Below, piece after piece: positions 18,248-29,376 of a stretch of DNA of 64,000 nucleotides. The translations under genes and the position numbers were made by a program. Every line of letters begins with the position of its first letter. The first letter of the stretch is position 1. Location: positions 992,001 through 1,056,000 of the forward strand of contig NZ_JAFCKS010000002.1 of NCBI RefSeq assembly GCF_018129995.1, read 5' to 3'. This stretch comes from Bradyrhizobium sp. SZCCT0153. Its GTDB lineage: Bacteria > Pseudomonadota > Alphaproteobacteria > Rhizobiales > Xanthobacteraceae. The notes under the pieces were generated by a model. That model did no database searches and was not told where the DNA came from. It worked only from the letters and a program-made list of their open reading frames with translations.

Positions 18248-19243
18248 TTGAAATCAAAAGACTATCTCTTTTCCGTGGCGCCCATGATGGATTGGACCGA
18301 CCGGCATTGTCGGGTGTTCCATCGTCATCTGACGCGGCGGGCGCTGCTCTATACGGAGATGCTGACGACGGGCGCCATTCTCCACGGCGACCGGGAGCGG
18401 CTGCTTGGCTTCGACGCGACGGAGCATCCGGTCGCGCTGCAGCTCGGCGGCTCGGATCCACGCGATCTCGCTGAGGCCTCGCGGATCGGCGAGGCCTGTG
18501 GCTATGACGAGATCAATCTCAATGTCGGCTGCCCCTCCGATCGTGTGAAGGATGGCCGCTTCGGCGCTTGTCTCATGGCGGAGCCTGATCTCGTGGCGAG
18601 GTGCGTCGAGGCGATGAAACGTACGGTTGCCGTGCCCGTCACCGTGAAGTGCCGCATTGGCATCGACGACCAGGATCCGGAAGTCGCGCTCGATACGCTT
18701 GCGCGCGCGGTGGTCGCCTCCGGCTGCGACGCGCTGATCGTCCATGCACGGAAAGCGTGGCTCAACGGCCTGTCGCCGAAGGAGAACCGCGACATCCCGC
18801 CGCTGGACTACGATCGCGTGTATCGCCTCAAGCGCACGATGCCCGGGGTTCCTGTCATCATCAACGGTGGTATCCCGGGCATCGACGAGGCCAAAGCGCA
18901 TCTCGAGCATGTCGACGGCGTGATGCTCGGCCGCGCCGCCTATCAGGAGCCATGGCGTCTTCTCTCCGTGGATCAAGACATCTTCGGCGAGGCGGCACCG
19001 CATGCGAGCATGCAAGACGCGCTCGAGGCGATGATGCCCTATATCGAGCAACAGCTCGCCCGCGGCACGCGGCTGCACTCCGTGACGCGCCATTTCGTCG
19101 GCGCATTCCACGCCGTGCCGGGCGCGCGCGCCTTTCGCCGCCATCTTGCCGAGCAGGGGGTGAAGCCGGGCGCCGGCCTCGAGGTGCTTCGCGATGCGAT
19201 CTCGCGTGTCGGTGCGCGTGCGCCGGCTGAGGCCGCGGCCTAG
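18248..19243 (+). CDS. dusA: tRNA-dihydrouridine(20/20a) synthase
   Basis: 331 residues. APMMDWTDRHCRVFHR at the N-terminus is the DusA version of the Dus flavin-binding signature; NLNVGCPSDRVKDGRFGA contains the catalytic cysteine 95; CDALIVHARKAWLNGLSPKENR is the DusA substrate loop; PVIINGGI and VMLGRAAYQEPW bind FMN. It reduces U20/U20a in the tRNA D-loop using NADPH. The start is a TTG at 18248 with AAGG upstream. A symmetric hairpin at 19256-19283 terminates it. Confidence 0.95.
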   Translation: MKSKDYLFSVAPMMDWTDRHCRVFHRHLTRRALLYTEMLTTGAILHGDRERLLGFDATEHPVALQLGGSDPRDLAEASRIGEACGYDEINLNVGCPSDRVKDGRFGACLMAEPDLVARCVEAMKRTVAVPVTVKCRIGIDDQDPEVALDTLARAVVASGCDALIVHARKAWLNGLSPKENRDIPPLDYDRVYRLKRTMPGVPVIINGGIPGIDEAKAHLEHVDGVMLGRAAYQEPWRLLSVDQDIFGEAAPHASMQDALEAMMPYIEQQLARGTRLHSVTRHFVGAFHAVPGARAFRRHLAEQGVKPGAGLEVLRDAISRVGARAPAEAAA

Positions 19244-19255
19244 CCGCAATCACGT

Positions 19256-19283
19256 GAAGAGTCGGATAGAAATCCGGCTCTTC
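19256..19283. terminator. Bidirectional hairpin between convergent genes
   Basis: GAAGAGTCGGAT and ATCCGGCTCTTC pair around an AGAA loop with one G-T wobble. It sits between the convergent stops of dusA and the outer-membrane protein and could serve both, although neither side has a strong T-run. Confidence 0.6.
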
Positions 19284-19293
19284 GCGATCCGTC

Positions 19294-19962
19294 TCAGCGG
19301 AACAGGTCGAAGTGATAGTTCACTCCGACGCGGAAGCTGTGGAATTTGGCGGCGTTCCAGTCCGGCAAATCGTCGTGCTTGAACGCGGTGTAGAGATACT
19401 CGGCCTTGGCCGACCATTTCGGCAGGAACGCCCATTCGACGCCGCCGCCCGCGGTCCAGCCCATCTTCATCTTGTTGATCGGGCCGTCCTTCAATTCACC
19501 GGTGGCAAGACCCGCGGTCCCGAACAACAACAGGCGTGAATCCATCGTCGCAATGCCGGCGCGGGCGCGGCCGGTCATGTACCAGGGCAGGCTGACCGCG
19601 GCGCTGTTGAGCGCGTCGTGGTTCTTGATGTCTCCGCCCTCGAAGTCGTTCTCGATGCCGACCACAAACATCGGCGAGAACTGGTAGTTGTAGCCGATCT
19701 GCACGCCGCCCACGGCGCCCTTGACCTTGCCGCCGCTGGTGCCGACGAGATTGTTGAAGGCGTCGTCGCCGCTCTCGGCATAGCCGGCGTTGAGGCCCGC
19801 ATAGAGACCTGTCCAGGAATAGACCGGCTGCGGCGCAGTGTAGGAGGCGGATGGCGCTGCATAGCGCGGTGACAGGTCCGCAGCGCAGGCGCTGCCTGCG
19901 GCGAACGCCGTCGCAAACGGCAGGGCGCAGATCGTGCGGCGTAAGGCGGCTCTCGCAATCAT
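19294..19962 (-). CDS. Outer-membrane beta-barrel protein (Omp25/RopB-like)
   Basis: 222 residues from ATG 19962; the frame is open further upstream but loses family character. A signal peptide ends near SACAAD. Then a linker and the GLYAGLNAGYAESGDDAF start of an eight-stranded porin-like barrel follow, with VGGVQIGYNYQFSPMFVVG, GRARAGIA, GWTAGGGVEWAF and a C-terminal FRVGVNYHFDLFR; the terminal aromatic residue pattern is used by the BAM machinery. Such proteins are abundant structural outer-membrane proteins of rhizobia. Confidence 0.9.
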   Translation of the reverse strand: MIARAALRRTICALPFATAFAAGSACAADLSPRYAAPSASYTAPQPVYSWTGLYAGLNAGYAESGDDAFNNLVGTSGGKVKGAVGGVQIGYNYQFSPMFVVGIENDFEGGDIKNHDALNSAAVSLPWYMTGRARAGIATMDSRLLLFGTAGLATGELKDGPINKMKMGWTAGGGVEWAFLPKWSAKAEYLYTAFKHDDLPDWNAAKFHSFRVGVNYHFDLFR

Positions 19963-20141
19963 ATTTCTCGATCTCCCACTCGGCCGCATCCTCAAGGGAG
20001 CAGCACTCATCCAACCCTGATCCGGGAATACGCCCGTTATAAACCGACTAGACGGTTTGTAAATAGCGCGAATGCCACACTTGCTTGCTTTCGCAGCGCA
20101 CTGCCCGATGCCTGGAGGCAGGATCGAGTCCTCGTGACGGA

Positions 20142-20696
20142 TTAGTCGACCGCGATGCGCGAGCGGCGGCGGCTGCCTTGGAGTTCCGGATAGCCTGTGA
20201 GCATCAGCTTGTCGGCGCGCACGCCCCAGCTCTCGAGGCGGTCGAGAAAGCTCATGCCGAGCAGATTGGTCTTCATCTGCCCGCGCTGCACGACAAGGGC
20301 CGGCACGGATTTCTCGACGAGATGGCCGACGGAGAGACGGTCGAGCGTCAGGCGGGCCGCCTTGGTGTGGCCGCCCGCCGTTTCGAGATCGACGTCGTAT
20401 TCGAGCATCTCGAGCGGCAGTCCGATCGCTTTCGCGGTCTCCCAGGTCAGCACCACGGAGGTCGCACCGGTGTCGATCACCATCGGTGCGGCGACGCCGT
20501 TGATTTTCGCACGCAGCGCGAACTCGCCGCCTTGGCCGCGCTGGATCTGCACGGCTGGGGCCGGGGAAGCGATTTGCGCGCGAAACAGGTGCGAGACCTT
20601 GTTGCTCGCGCGCGCGATCTGATCGGGATCGCCATAGGCGACGACGGCACCTGCCGTGCAGGCGAGCATGATGAGAACGAGCAGGAAGCGGATCAT
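20142..20696 (-). CDS. TIGR02281-type clan AA retropepsin-like aspartic protease
   Basis: 184 residues. An N-terminal hydrophobic segment (residues 4-20) anchors or exports it. One aspartic protease lobe follows, with the catalytic MVIDTGATSVVL (Asp75) and LLGMSFLDRL flap-side motif; the active enzyme would be a homodimer, as in retropepsins. The family is widespread in alphaproteobacteria and its substrates are unknown. It starts 29 bp after the DUF1289 gene stop and is likely cotranscribed with it. Confidence 0.9.
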   Translation of the reverse strand: MIRFLLVLIMLACTAGAVVAYGDPDQIARASNKVSHLFRAQIASPAPAVQIQRGQGGEFALRAKINGVAAPMVIDTGATSVVLTWETAKAIGLPLEMLEYDVDLETAGGHTKAARLTLDRLSVGHLVEKSVPALVVQRGQMKTNLLGMSFLDRLESWGVRADKLMLTGYPELQGSRRRSRIAVD

Positions 20697-20724
20697 CGAA
20701 CGCCTCCGAAGTCACGCAGGTCGG

Positions 20725-20928
20725 TCAGGCGCGCTTCGGCAATCCCACGATCGGCGCAAGTCCGGCGTCCGTCATGCGCGCCGGCAACAGCGCCATGAGC
20801 GCCAGCCGTTCCGCGCTTTCCATGGCGTGCCAGCGCGCGATCTCCGGCAAGGTCCGGCCGCAACCGAAGCACAGCCTGGTCTTGGGATCGATCATGCAGA
20901 CGGCGACGCACGGCGTTTCTTTGCTCAT
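20725..20928 (-). CDS. DUF1289 domain protein
   Basis: 67 residues from the ATG at 20928. The small cysteine motif TPCVAVCMIDPKTRLCFGCGR (C7, C11, C20, C23) followed by TLPEIARW is the DUF1289 signature, probably a zinc site. Function is unknown. A 12-codon longer form starting at 20964 is possible but not family-like. It sits upstream of the retropepsin gene on the same strand. Confidence 0.85.
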   Translation of the reverse strand: MSKETPCVAVCMIDPKTRLCFGCGRTLPEIARWHAMESAERLALMALLPARMTDAGLAPIVGLPKRA

Positions 20929-20972
20929 TTGGACATAGTGAAGGATCGTCGGGCATGTCTGCAAGCATGTGT

Positions 20973-22568
20973 TTAAGAGCCCGTACCTGCGCTCATGATC
21001 GGCCGATGGCGCGGCCGTCGCTTCTCGTCGGCTACCGCGGAACTCTCCGGCTGGAGCGGTGGAGAATCATCCGACATCGGCGCCAGCGCGCTCATCACGC
21101 GCTCCGGCGGGAAGGTGACGATCACTTCGGTGCCGATGCGCAGCTTCGATTTCAGCGTGAACGTGCCGCCATGCAGGTCGATCAGGTTCTTTGCGATCGG
21201 CAGACCCAGGCCTGCGCCCTGTTCGGCCGATTTGATCGAGTTGGAGCCCTGGCCGAACGAGGCGAGCACGACCGGGATTTCATCCTCGGGGATGCCGGAG
21301 CCGGAATCCTTCACCGACAGATATTGTCCGCCTGAGGCGGTCCAGCCGGCCTTGAGCCAGATCTCGCCGCCCTGCGGGGTGAACTTGATCGAGTTGGAGA
21401 GGAGGTTGAGCACGACCTGTCGGATCGCGCGCTCGTCGGCCCAGAGCCGCGGCATGGCCTGCTCGAACACCTCGTGGATGGTGATGCCGCGGCTCGATGC
21501 GCGCAGCTTCATCAAATGATGGCAGTCAGCGACGATGCCGACCAGCGACACCGCTTCCTCGTTGAGTTCGTAACGGCCGGCCTCGATCCTTGAAAGATCG
21601 AGGATCTCGTTGATGAGGTTGAGCAGGTGCACGCCGGAATTGTGGATGTCCGCCGAGTACTCCTTGTAGACCGGCACTGCATGTGCGCCAAAAATCTCGC
21701 TTTTCATCACCTCGGAGAAACCGAGGATCGCGTTCAGCGGCGTGCGCAACTCGTGGCTCATCTGCGCGAGGAAGCGCGATTTGGCGACGTTGGCGGATTC
21801 GGCACGGTGACGCGCTTCGTCCGAGATCGCCTTGGCCTGTTCGAGTTCGCCGATCAATGCGTCCTTCTCGGCGCGCGCCTCGAGCGTGGCGAAGGTCGAG
21901 GAATGCAGGCGGTGCGCCAGCAGCACGAAATAGCCTTCAGCCGCGAGCGCGAGCGCCGCCAGGATGTAATTGTCCAGCGAACCGGTCATCAGGAAGCTGA
22001 GGGCCATCGCGACCGCCACCGGCGCAGTGGCGGCGAGGGCCGCGATCGGAAGATTGGCGGCCAGCATGCTCGATACCGCGATCACCAGCAGCATCAGGAA
22101 CATCATCAGCGTTTCCGTGACCATGTCGAGCACGGGATGGATCAGGATGGCCATCCAGCACAGGCCATAGAGCAGGTCGAGCACGACGAAGCGCGTCCGC
22201 CATGCGCGCGTTGCCGCGGGCGAGGCGGGCTCGGCCAGAAAGCGGTGGCAGCTGCGGATCATCGCGGCGTGGATGCAGAGCATGCCGGCGGTCCAGGCCG
22301 CGGCCGGGATCGGCTGCATCCACAGCCCGAACAGCACGCCGGTGGCAACCACCAGCAGCATCACGACGTAGGAGGCCGACAGCCGCGTCTGGGCGTATTG
22401 GCGCAGCATATCGGCGTCGAAGGCCGGCCGGGTTCCGCTGGTCGACGTTAACTTGTCGCGGGCCTCGCGCACCCGTTGCGCCGCAGCCCTTCGGCTGCTC
22501 GCCGATGGAGCGCTTATCGGCTCGGCCGGAAGCTGCACTACCTCAGGCTTTTCAGCGGGGTTACTCAT
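20973..22568 (-). CDS. Membrane-bound sensor histidine kinase (PdhS/PleC-like catalytic core)
   Basis: 531 residues from MSNPAEKPEV; an upstream ATG at 22613 adds 15. A charged N-terminus is followed by about six hydrophobic segments between residues 62 and 218, a coiled linker (222-262), HisKA with phosphorylated His272 in FLAQMSHELRTPLNAI, and HATPase_c with N-box NLLSNSIKFT, SVKDSGSGIP and GAGLGLPIAK. The core resembles the PleC/DivJ/PdhS family that acts on DivK-type regulators in alphaproteobacteria. No PAS domain or response regulator is nearby, so it is an orphan kinase. Signal unknown. Confidence 0.9.
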   Translation of the reverse strand: MSNPAEKPEVVQLPAEPISAPSASSRRAAAQRVREARDKLTSTSGTRPAFDADMLRQYAQTRLSASYVVMLLVVATGVLFGLWMQPIPAAAWTAGMLCIHAAMIRSCHRFLAEPASPAATRAWRTRFVVLDLLYGLCWMAILIHPVLDMVTETLMMFLMLLVIAVSSMLAANLPIAALAATAPVAVAMALSFLMTGSLDNYILAALALAAEGYFVLLAHRLHSSTFATLEARAEKDALIGELEQAKAISDEARHRAESANVAKSRFLAQMSHELRTPLNAILGFSEVMKSEIFGAHAVPVYKEYSADIHNSGVHLLNLINEILDLSRIEAGRYELNEEAVSLVGIVADCHHLMKLRASSRGITIHEVFEQAMPRLWADERAIRQVVLNLLSNSIKFTPQGGEIWLKAGWTASGGQYLSVKDSGSGIPEDEIPVVLASFGQGSNSIKSAEQGAGLGLPIAKNLIDLHGGTFTLKSKLRIGTEVIVTFPPERVMSALAPMSDDSPPLQPESSAVADEKRRPRHRPIMSAGTGS

Positions 22569-22705
22569 CAAGCAACACGATTCCTGCCCACGCCGGACGC
22601 GGGCCTTCTGCATTGTCTATCTCTGGCAAGAAATCCTTAAGAGGTGACTTAAGGAGCTAAAGAATTACGTTAACCCGGCGTTAATTTGGGGCCGGCCAGC
22701 GCCGT

Positions 22706-23983
22706 TCAATGCAGCGCCGCGTGCTGCGCGATGTACACCACGGCTCCCGCCAGATAGCCGGCGAGCGCGGGAACGGCGATGCGGCGGGCGTACCAGAGGA
22801 ACTCGATGCGCTCGAGTCCCATGGCGGCGACGCCGGCGGCCGAGCCGATGATCAGGATCGAACCACCGGTGCCGGCGCAATAGGCGATGAACTCCCAGAT
22901 GAAGCTGTCGGGCGGATAATGCGCGAGGTCGTACATGCCCATGGTCGCGGCGACCAGTGGCACGTTGTCGATGATAGCGCTGAGCAGGCCGAGCACGATG
23001 ACGATGATGTCCTGGCGGCCGAGCGTGGCGTCGAGCCATTTGGCCAGCATGGACAGCAGGCCGGCATGCTCGAGGCAGGCGACCGCGAGCAGGATGCCGA
23101 CGAAGAACACGACCGAGCTCATGTCGATCCGTGCCAGCGCGTGCACGAGCGTGAGGGGCTGGCGCACATGCTCCTCCTTGTGCCGGTGCACGATCTCGCC
23201 GACCAGCCAGAGCACGCCGAGCCCGAACAGGATACCCATGAACGGCGCCAGATGCGTGACCGCCTTGAACGCCGGCACCGCGATCAGCGTGCCGAGCCCG
23301 AGATAGAACATCAAATTGCGCTCGAACCGATCGACGGCGAGCAGTCCGGTGTCCTTCGTCGGCGGCGCGATGGTCTTGCCCCTGAGCGAAAAACTGACGA
23401 ACACGAGCGGCACGAGCAGGTTGAGAAGCGAGGGCAGGAATACCGCGCCCATGATCTTCACCGGCGAGATCTGCCCGCCGATCCACAGCATGGTCGTGGT
23501 GACGTCGCCGATCACGGTCCACGCGCCGCCCGCATTGGCGGCGATGACGATGAGGGAGGCGAACAGCAGGCGGTCGTCGCGGCGGGCGATCAGCTTCTGG
23601 ATCAGCGAGATCATGACGATGGTGGTCGTCAGATTGTCCAGGATCGCGCTCAGGAAGAACGTCACGAAGCCGATCAGCCAGATCAGCGCCACCTGGCTGG
23701 TGGTGCGAATCAGCGAGGTGATGACCTCGAAACCGTCATGGGCGTCGATCACCTCGACGATGGTCATGGCGCCGATCAGGAAGAACACGATCTGCGCGGT
23801 GGAGCCGACGGACTCGTCGAGTTGGCGGCCGACCAGGGCGTGGTCGCCGGTCGCGATCGCGTAGACACTCCAGAGCAGGCCCGCACCGAGCAGTGCGGAC
23901 GCGCTCTTGTTGACCCCGATCGGGTGCTCGAGCGCGATCGCCGCATAGGCGAGGACGAAAATGGCGGCGATCGCGATCAACAA
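22706..23983 (-). CDS. nhaD: NhaD-type Na+/H+ antiporter
   Basis: 425 residues with about 12 hydrophobic helices of the ion-transporter superfamily. LDNLTTTIVM, AANAGGAWTVIGDVTTTMLW and AIIDNVPLVAA are the paired conserved re-entrant motifs of NhaD, with acidic residues for cation binding. It exchanges internal Na+ or Li+ for H+ across the inner membrane. Start at 23983 follows a short gap after the hydroxyacid dehydrogenase gene stop (24006), so the two may be cotranscribed. Confidence 0.93.
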   Translation of the reverse strand: MLIAIAAIFVLAYAAIALEHPIGVNKSASALLGAGLLWSVYAIATGDHALVGRQLDESVGSTAQIVFFLIGAMTIVEVIDAHDGFEVITSLIRTTSQVALIWLIGFVTFFLSAILDNLTTTIVMISLIQKLIARRDDRLLFASLIVIAANAGGAWTVIGDVTTTMLWIGGQISPVKIMGAVFLPSLLNLLVPLVFVSFSLRGKTIAPPTKDTGLLAVDRFERNLMFYLGLGTLIAVPAFKAVTHLAPFMGILFGLGVLWLVGEIVHRHKEEHVRQPLTLVHALARIDMSSVVFFVGILLAVACLEHAGLLSMLAKWLDATLGRQDIIVIVLGLLSAIIDNVPLVAATMGMYDLAHYPPDSFIWEFIAYCAGTGGSILIIGSAAGVAAMGLERIEFLWYARRIAVPALAGYLAGAVVYIAQHAALH

Positions 23984-24005
23984 GGCAGGGCCAAATCGTC
24001 AGGGG

Positions 24006-24878
24006 TCAGCGATTAAGGCGCGCGAGCAGGCTCGACGTATCCCAGCGCTTGCCGCCCATCTTTTCGACCTCGGCGTAGAACTGGTCGACCAGCGCGGTCA
24101 CCGGCAGATTGGCGCCGTTGCGACGGGCTTCGGCCAGCGAGATCGAGAGATCCTTGCGCATCCATTCGACGGCGAAGCCGAAATCGTACTTGTCCTCGTT
24201 CATGGTCTTGTAGCGGTTCTCCATCTGCCAGGACTGCGCGGCGCCCTTTGAGATGGTTTCGATCACGGCCGCGACGTCGAGGCCACTCCTCTTGGCGAAG
24301 TGAATACCCTCGGACAGGCCCTGCACGAGGCCGGCGATGCAGATCTGGTTGACCATCTTGGTCAGCTGGCCGGAGCCCGCGGGTCCGAGCAATTTGCACA
24401 TCCGCGCATAGGCGCCTGTGATGATCGGCTCGGCGCCGGCATAGGCGTCCTGCGCACCGCCGCACATCACCGTCAGCACGCCGTTCTCGGCGCCGGCCTG
24501 GCCGCCGGAGACCGGGGCGTCTATGAACTTGAAGCCGGCCTTGGCCGCGGCTGCATCGAGTTCGCGAGCGACCTCGGCGGACGCGGTGGTGTGGTCGACG
24601 AAGGTCGCACCCTTCTTCATGCCGGCGAACGCACCGTCGGCGCCGATCGTGACGGCGCGCAGATCGTTGTCGTTGCCGACGCAGCACATCACGAAATCCT
24701 GGCCCTCGGCGGCGGCCTTCGGGGTCGCCGCGGTCTTGCCGCCGAACTTGTCCGCCCATTCCTTCGCCTTGGCCGCGGTGCGGTTGTAGACGGTGACCTC
24801 ATGGCCCCCTTTTTTCACGAGGTGTCCGGCCATGGGGAAGCCCATCACGCCGAGACCGAGGAAAGCGACTTTAGCCAT
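24006..24878 (-). CDS. NAD(P)-dependent beta-hydroxyacid dehydrogenase (tartronate semialdehyde reductase-like)
   Basis: 290 residues from ATG 24878; the frame stays open to 25649 but overlaps the oppositely oriented glyoxalase gene. FLGLGVMGFPMA (residues 6-17) is the Rossmann dinucleotide motif, FIDAPVSGGQAGAENG the substrate loop, and KMVNQ carries the catalytic lysine near residue 170. The family covers 3-hydroxyisobutyrate dehydrogenase and 2-hydroxy-3-oxopropionate reductase; LTVMCGG favours GarR/GlxR-like activity, not certain. Confidence 0.9.
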   Translation of the reverse strand: MAKVAFLGLGVMGFPMAGHLVKKGGHEVTVYNRTAAKAKEWADKFGGKTAATPKAAAEGQDFVMCCVGNDNDLRAVTIGADGAFAGMKKGATFVDHTTASAEVARELDAAAAKAGFKFIDAPVSGGQAGAENGVLTVMCGGAQDAYAGAEPIITGAYARMCKLLGPAGSGQLTKMVNQICIAGLVQGLSEGIHFAKRSGLDVAAVIETISKGAAQSWQMENRYKTMNEDKYDFGFAVEWMRKDLSISLAEARRNGANLPVTALVDQFYAEVEKMGGKRWDTSSLLARLNR

Positions 24879-25073
24879 GTGTGGTACCTTGTCCGTAGTT
24901 TGGGTTTTACGGTTTTGGCCGGGCGAGAGGCGCCAGGCGGTATCTTTTGGGGTTCCGCCACGGGGCGGATCGGGCGCACCATAAACGCTTGAGCCCGGAG
25001 GGCAACGGCTTCGTTGAAGGGCCCCCTGTGCTAGGATGACGGACCCAAGGACTTCAAAAAAGGGAGCGAAAGC

Positions 25074-25523
25074 ATGGGCAAGGGTTTGGGCGGCGTGAGC
25101 GTCGGCGTGCTCGATCATTTCAACATCCGGACCCGGAATCTGGCCGAGACCGTCCGCTTCTACGAGGACGTGCTGGGGCTGGAAAAAGGCGCCCGGCCGA
25201 ATTTCGCCTTCCCGGGCGCCTGGATGTACAGCGAGGGCAAGCCGGTGGTGCACCTCGTCGATATTTCGCCGACCGCCGAGCCACAAAAGCCGGATTCCGG
25301 CGTTGTCCACCATGTCGCCTTCGTCAGCCGCGGCTTCGACGGGATGAAGCAGCGTCTGGCCTCCAAGGGCATGAAGTTCGACTCGCGCCAGGTGCCCGGC
25401 GGCGACCTCTGGCAGATCTTCGTCCACGACCCCAACGGGGTCATGATCGAGCTCAACTATGAGGCAGCCCGGGAGCAGGGCGGGGCGCCCGCCGAGATGG
25501 CTGACGATATCGGCAGGCAGTAG
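25074..25523 (+). CDS. VOC (glyoxalase/dioxygenase) superfamily protein
   Basis: 149 residues. Two beta-alpha-beta-beta-beta modules: module one starts VGVLDHFNIRT with metal-ligand His15 and FYEDVLGLEKG; module two begins SGVVHHVAFV and ends IFVHDPNGVMIELNY with the terminal glutamate ligand. GGAAGGGAG-like ribosome site (GGGAGCG) precedes the ATG. Members act as glyoxalases, epimerases or extradiol dioxygenases; substrate unknown here. Confidence 0.9.
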   Translation: MGKGLGGVSVGVLDHFNIRTRNLAETVRFYEDVLGLEKGARPNFAFPGAWMYSEGKPVVHLVDISPTAEPQKPDSGVVHHVAFVSRGFDGMKQRLASKGMKFDSRQVPGGDLWQIFVHDPNGVMIELNYEAAREQGGAPAEMADDIGRQ

Positions 25524-25565
25524 CCTTTTGGCCGTTTCCGCTCTAATGGGGCATCCTAAAGCCTT

Positions 25566-25614
25566 GAGCATGATCTGGTCGGAAAACCGCTCCACACTTT
25601 TCCGGATCATGCTC
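25566..25614. repeat. REP-like palindromic intergenic element
   Basis: GAGCATGATC...GGAAAACCG and TTTTCCGGATCATGCTC form an imperfect 49-bp palindrome between the glyoxalase and mrp genes. I recognise this GAGCATGATC/GGAAAA unit as a common intergenic palindrome of Bradyrhizobium-group genomes; the copy number here is one. Confidence 0.65.
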
Positions 25615-25631
25615 TGTTCAGGAGATGCGCT

Positions 25632-26768
25632 TTGAGCGTGACGCAGCAACAGGTTCTCGACAGCCTCGCCAGGATCAAGTCGCCCCGCGGGGTCGCGCTC
25701 GCCAACGCCAATGTGCTGAGCGCGATCAGCGCCGCCGACGGCAAGGTGTTCTTCTCGATCAATGTCGATGCCGCCGAGGCGCGGGCCTGGGAATCGGTCC
25801 GGGCCGAAGCCGAGGCCGCGGTGCGCGCCATTCCCGGCGTCACCACCGTGATGGTGGCGCTGACCGCCGAGCGTAAGGTCGGCGCCGCGCCACTACCGCC
25901 GCCAACGCCAAGCCGGGGCACGCCGGGCGTGCAGCCGGTCCATGCCCACAAACCGCCGCAGGGCGGCGGGTCGCCGATGGCGCGCCAGTCCGAGATTCCG
26001 GGCGTCGCCGCGGTCATCGCGGTCGCCTCGGGCAAGGGTGGCGTCGGCAAGTCGACCACCGCGCTCAATCTGGCGCTGGGCCTGCGCGACCTCGGCCTCA
26101 AGGTCGGGCTGCTCGATGCCGACATCTACGGCCCGTCGGTGCCGCGGCTGACCGGCCTGCACGCCAAGCCGGAGCTGAACGCCGAGCGCAAGATGATTCC
26201 GCTCCGCCGTTTCGGCCTCGCCATCATGTCGATCGGCTTCCTGGTGGAGGAAGAGACCGCGATGATCTGGCGCGGTCCGATGGTGATGTCGGCGGTGACG
26301 CAGATGCTGCGCGACGTCGAATGGGGCCAGCTCGATGTGCTGGTGGTGGACATGCCGCCGGGCACCGGCGATGCCCAGCTCACGCTGGCGCAGAACGTGC
26401 CCCTGAAGGGCGCCGTGATCGTCTCGACCCCGCAGGACCTGTCCCTGATCGATGCAAGGCGGGGGCTTGCCATGTTCAAGAAGGTCAACGTCCCCGTGCT
26501 CGGCATCGTCGAGAACATGAGCTACTTCCAGTGCCCGCATTGCGGCACGAAATCGGATATTTTCGGCCATGGCGGCGCGCACCACGAGGCCGAAAAGCTT
26601 GGGGTACCTTTCCTCGGCGAGATCCCCCTGCATATGGCGATTCGCGCCACCTCGGATGCCGGCACCCCCGTCGTCGACAGCGAGCCGGACGGTCCCCATG
26701 CGGCGATCTATCGCGCCATTGCGGGACAGGTCCGGGACCAGCTCAAGGGCGTCATCGCCGCGGCCTGA
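25632..26768 (+). CDS. apbC: Mrp/ApbC iron-sulfur cluster carrier ATPase
   Basis: 378 residues. Residues 6-80 are the MIP18/FeS-assembly-P domain, followed by a proline-rich linker (about 85-118), then the Mrp P-loop VASGKGGVGKSTTALN (about 132), LLDADIYGPSVPRL, VDMPPGTGDAQL, and the cluster-binding CPHC pair (Cys301 and Cys304). It binds and transfers Fe-S clusters in the cytoplasm. The start is TTG 25632, supported by AGGAG seven bases upstream. Confidence 0.95.
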   Translation: MSVTQQQVLDSLARIKSPRGVALANANVLSAISAADGKVFFSINVDAAEARAWESVRAEAEAAVRAIPGVTTVMVALTAERKVGAAPLPPPTPSRGTPGVQPVHAHKPPQGGGSPMARQSEIPGVAAVIAVASGKGGVGKSTTALNLALGLRDLGLKVGLLDADIYGPSVPRLTGLHAKPELNAERKMIPLRRFGLAIMSIGFLVEEETAMIWRGPMVMSAVTQMLRDVEWGQLDVLVVDMPPGTGDAQLTLAQNVPLKGAVIVSTPQDLSLIDARRGLAMFKKVNVPVLGIVENMSYFQCPHCGTKSDIFGHGGAHHEAEKLGVPFLGEIPLHMAIRATSDAGTPVVDSEPDGPHAAIYRAIAGQVRDQLKGVIAAA

Positions 26769-26942
26769 GCCGGCGGCTCCGGCCATCCGTTGGAGACATG
26801 CGACTTTCGTAGAGCCCCGTCATGCCAATGTCGCGTTTCGAAAGCGGGGCGTCCGTGTTAAAGGCCCACCGCAGTCAAGCCCCTTCGGTTCGACGCGGCC
26901 CAAACGCGTCGCCGGAATGAGCGGCGGCAAAGAGGAAGTTAG

Positions 26943-28064
<1,122 letters not shown>

Positions 28065-28092
28065 TCGCCCTTAGACCAAAGTCGAGAATGGC

Positions 28093-28128
28093 AAAGCCCG
28101 ACCTCCTCAGGAGGCCGGGCTTTTTCTT
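28093..28128 (+). terminator. Rho-independent terminator after TRAP binding protein 1
   Basis: AAGCCCGACCTCC pairs with GGAGGCCGGGCTT (one mismatch) around TCA, followed by TTTTTCTTT. It separates the two TRAP binding-protein genes into different transcripts. Confidence 0.78.
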
Positions 28129-28231
28129 TGCCGCAGTGCGATCACGATGGAAATCGGCAACGCAATGTTCCATGCTGGACCCCAGGCCTCGACAAGAAGG
28201 CCCAAATCGCAATCCATCAGGGTAGGACATC

Positions 28232-29320
<1,089 letters not shown>

Positions 29321-29340
29321 TCGCGTCCCATCGCGCATGC

Positions 29341-29376
29341 AAGGCCCCGGAGCGAAAGCCCGGGGCCTTTGGTTTT
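29341..29376 (+). terminator. Rho-independent terminator after TRAP binding protein 2
   Basis: AAGGCCCCGG and CCGGGGCCTT form a perfect 10-bp stem with AGCGAAAGC loop, followed by TGGTTTT. It ends the copy 2 transcript. Confidence 0.75.

Noticed and set aside
22709..24016. 435-codon frame antisense to nhaD
   Set aside because: Low-complexity Asp/Glu/His/Arg composition produced by membrane-protein codons read backwards.
24879..25649. Upstream extension of the hydroxyacid dehydrogenase frame
   Set aside because: It runs antisense through the glyoxalase-fold gene and lacks similarity; the Rossmann motif starts just after ATG 24878.
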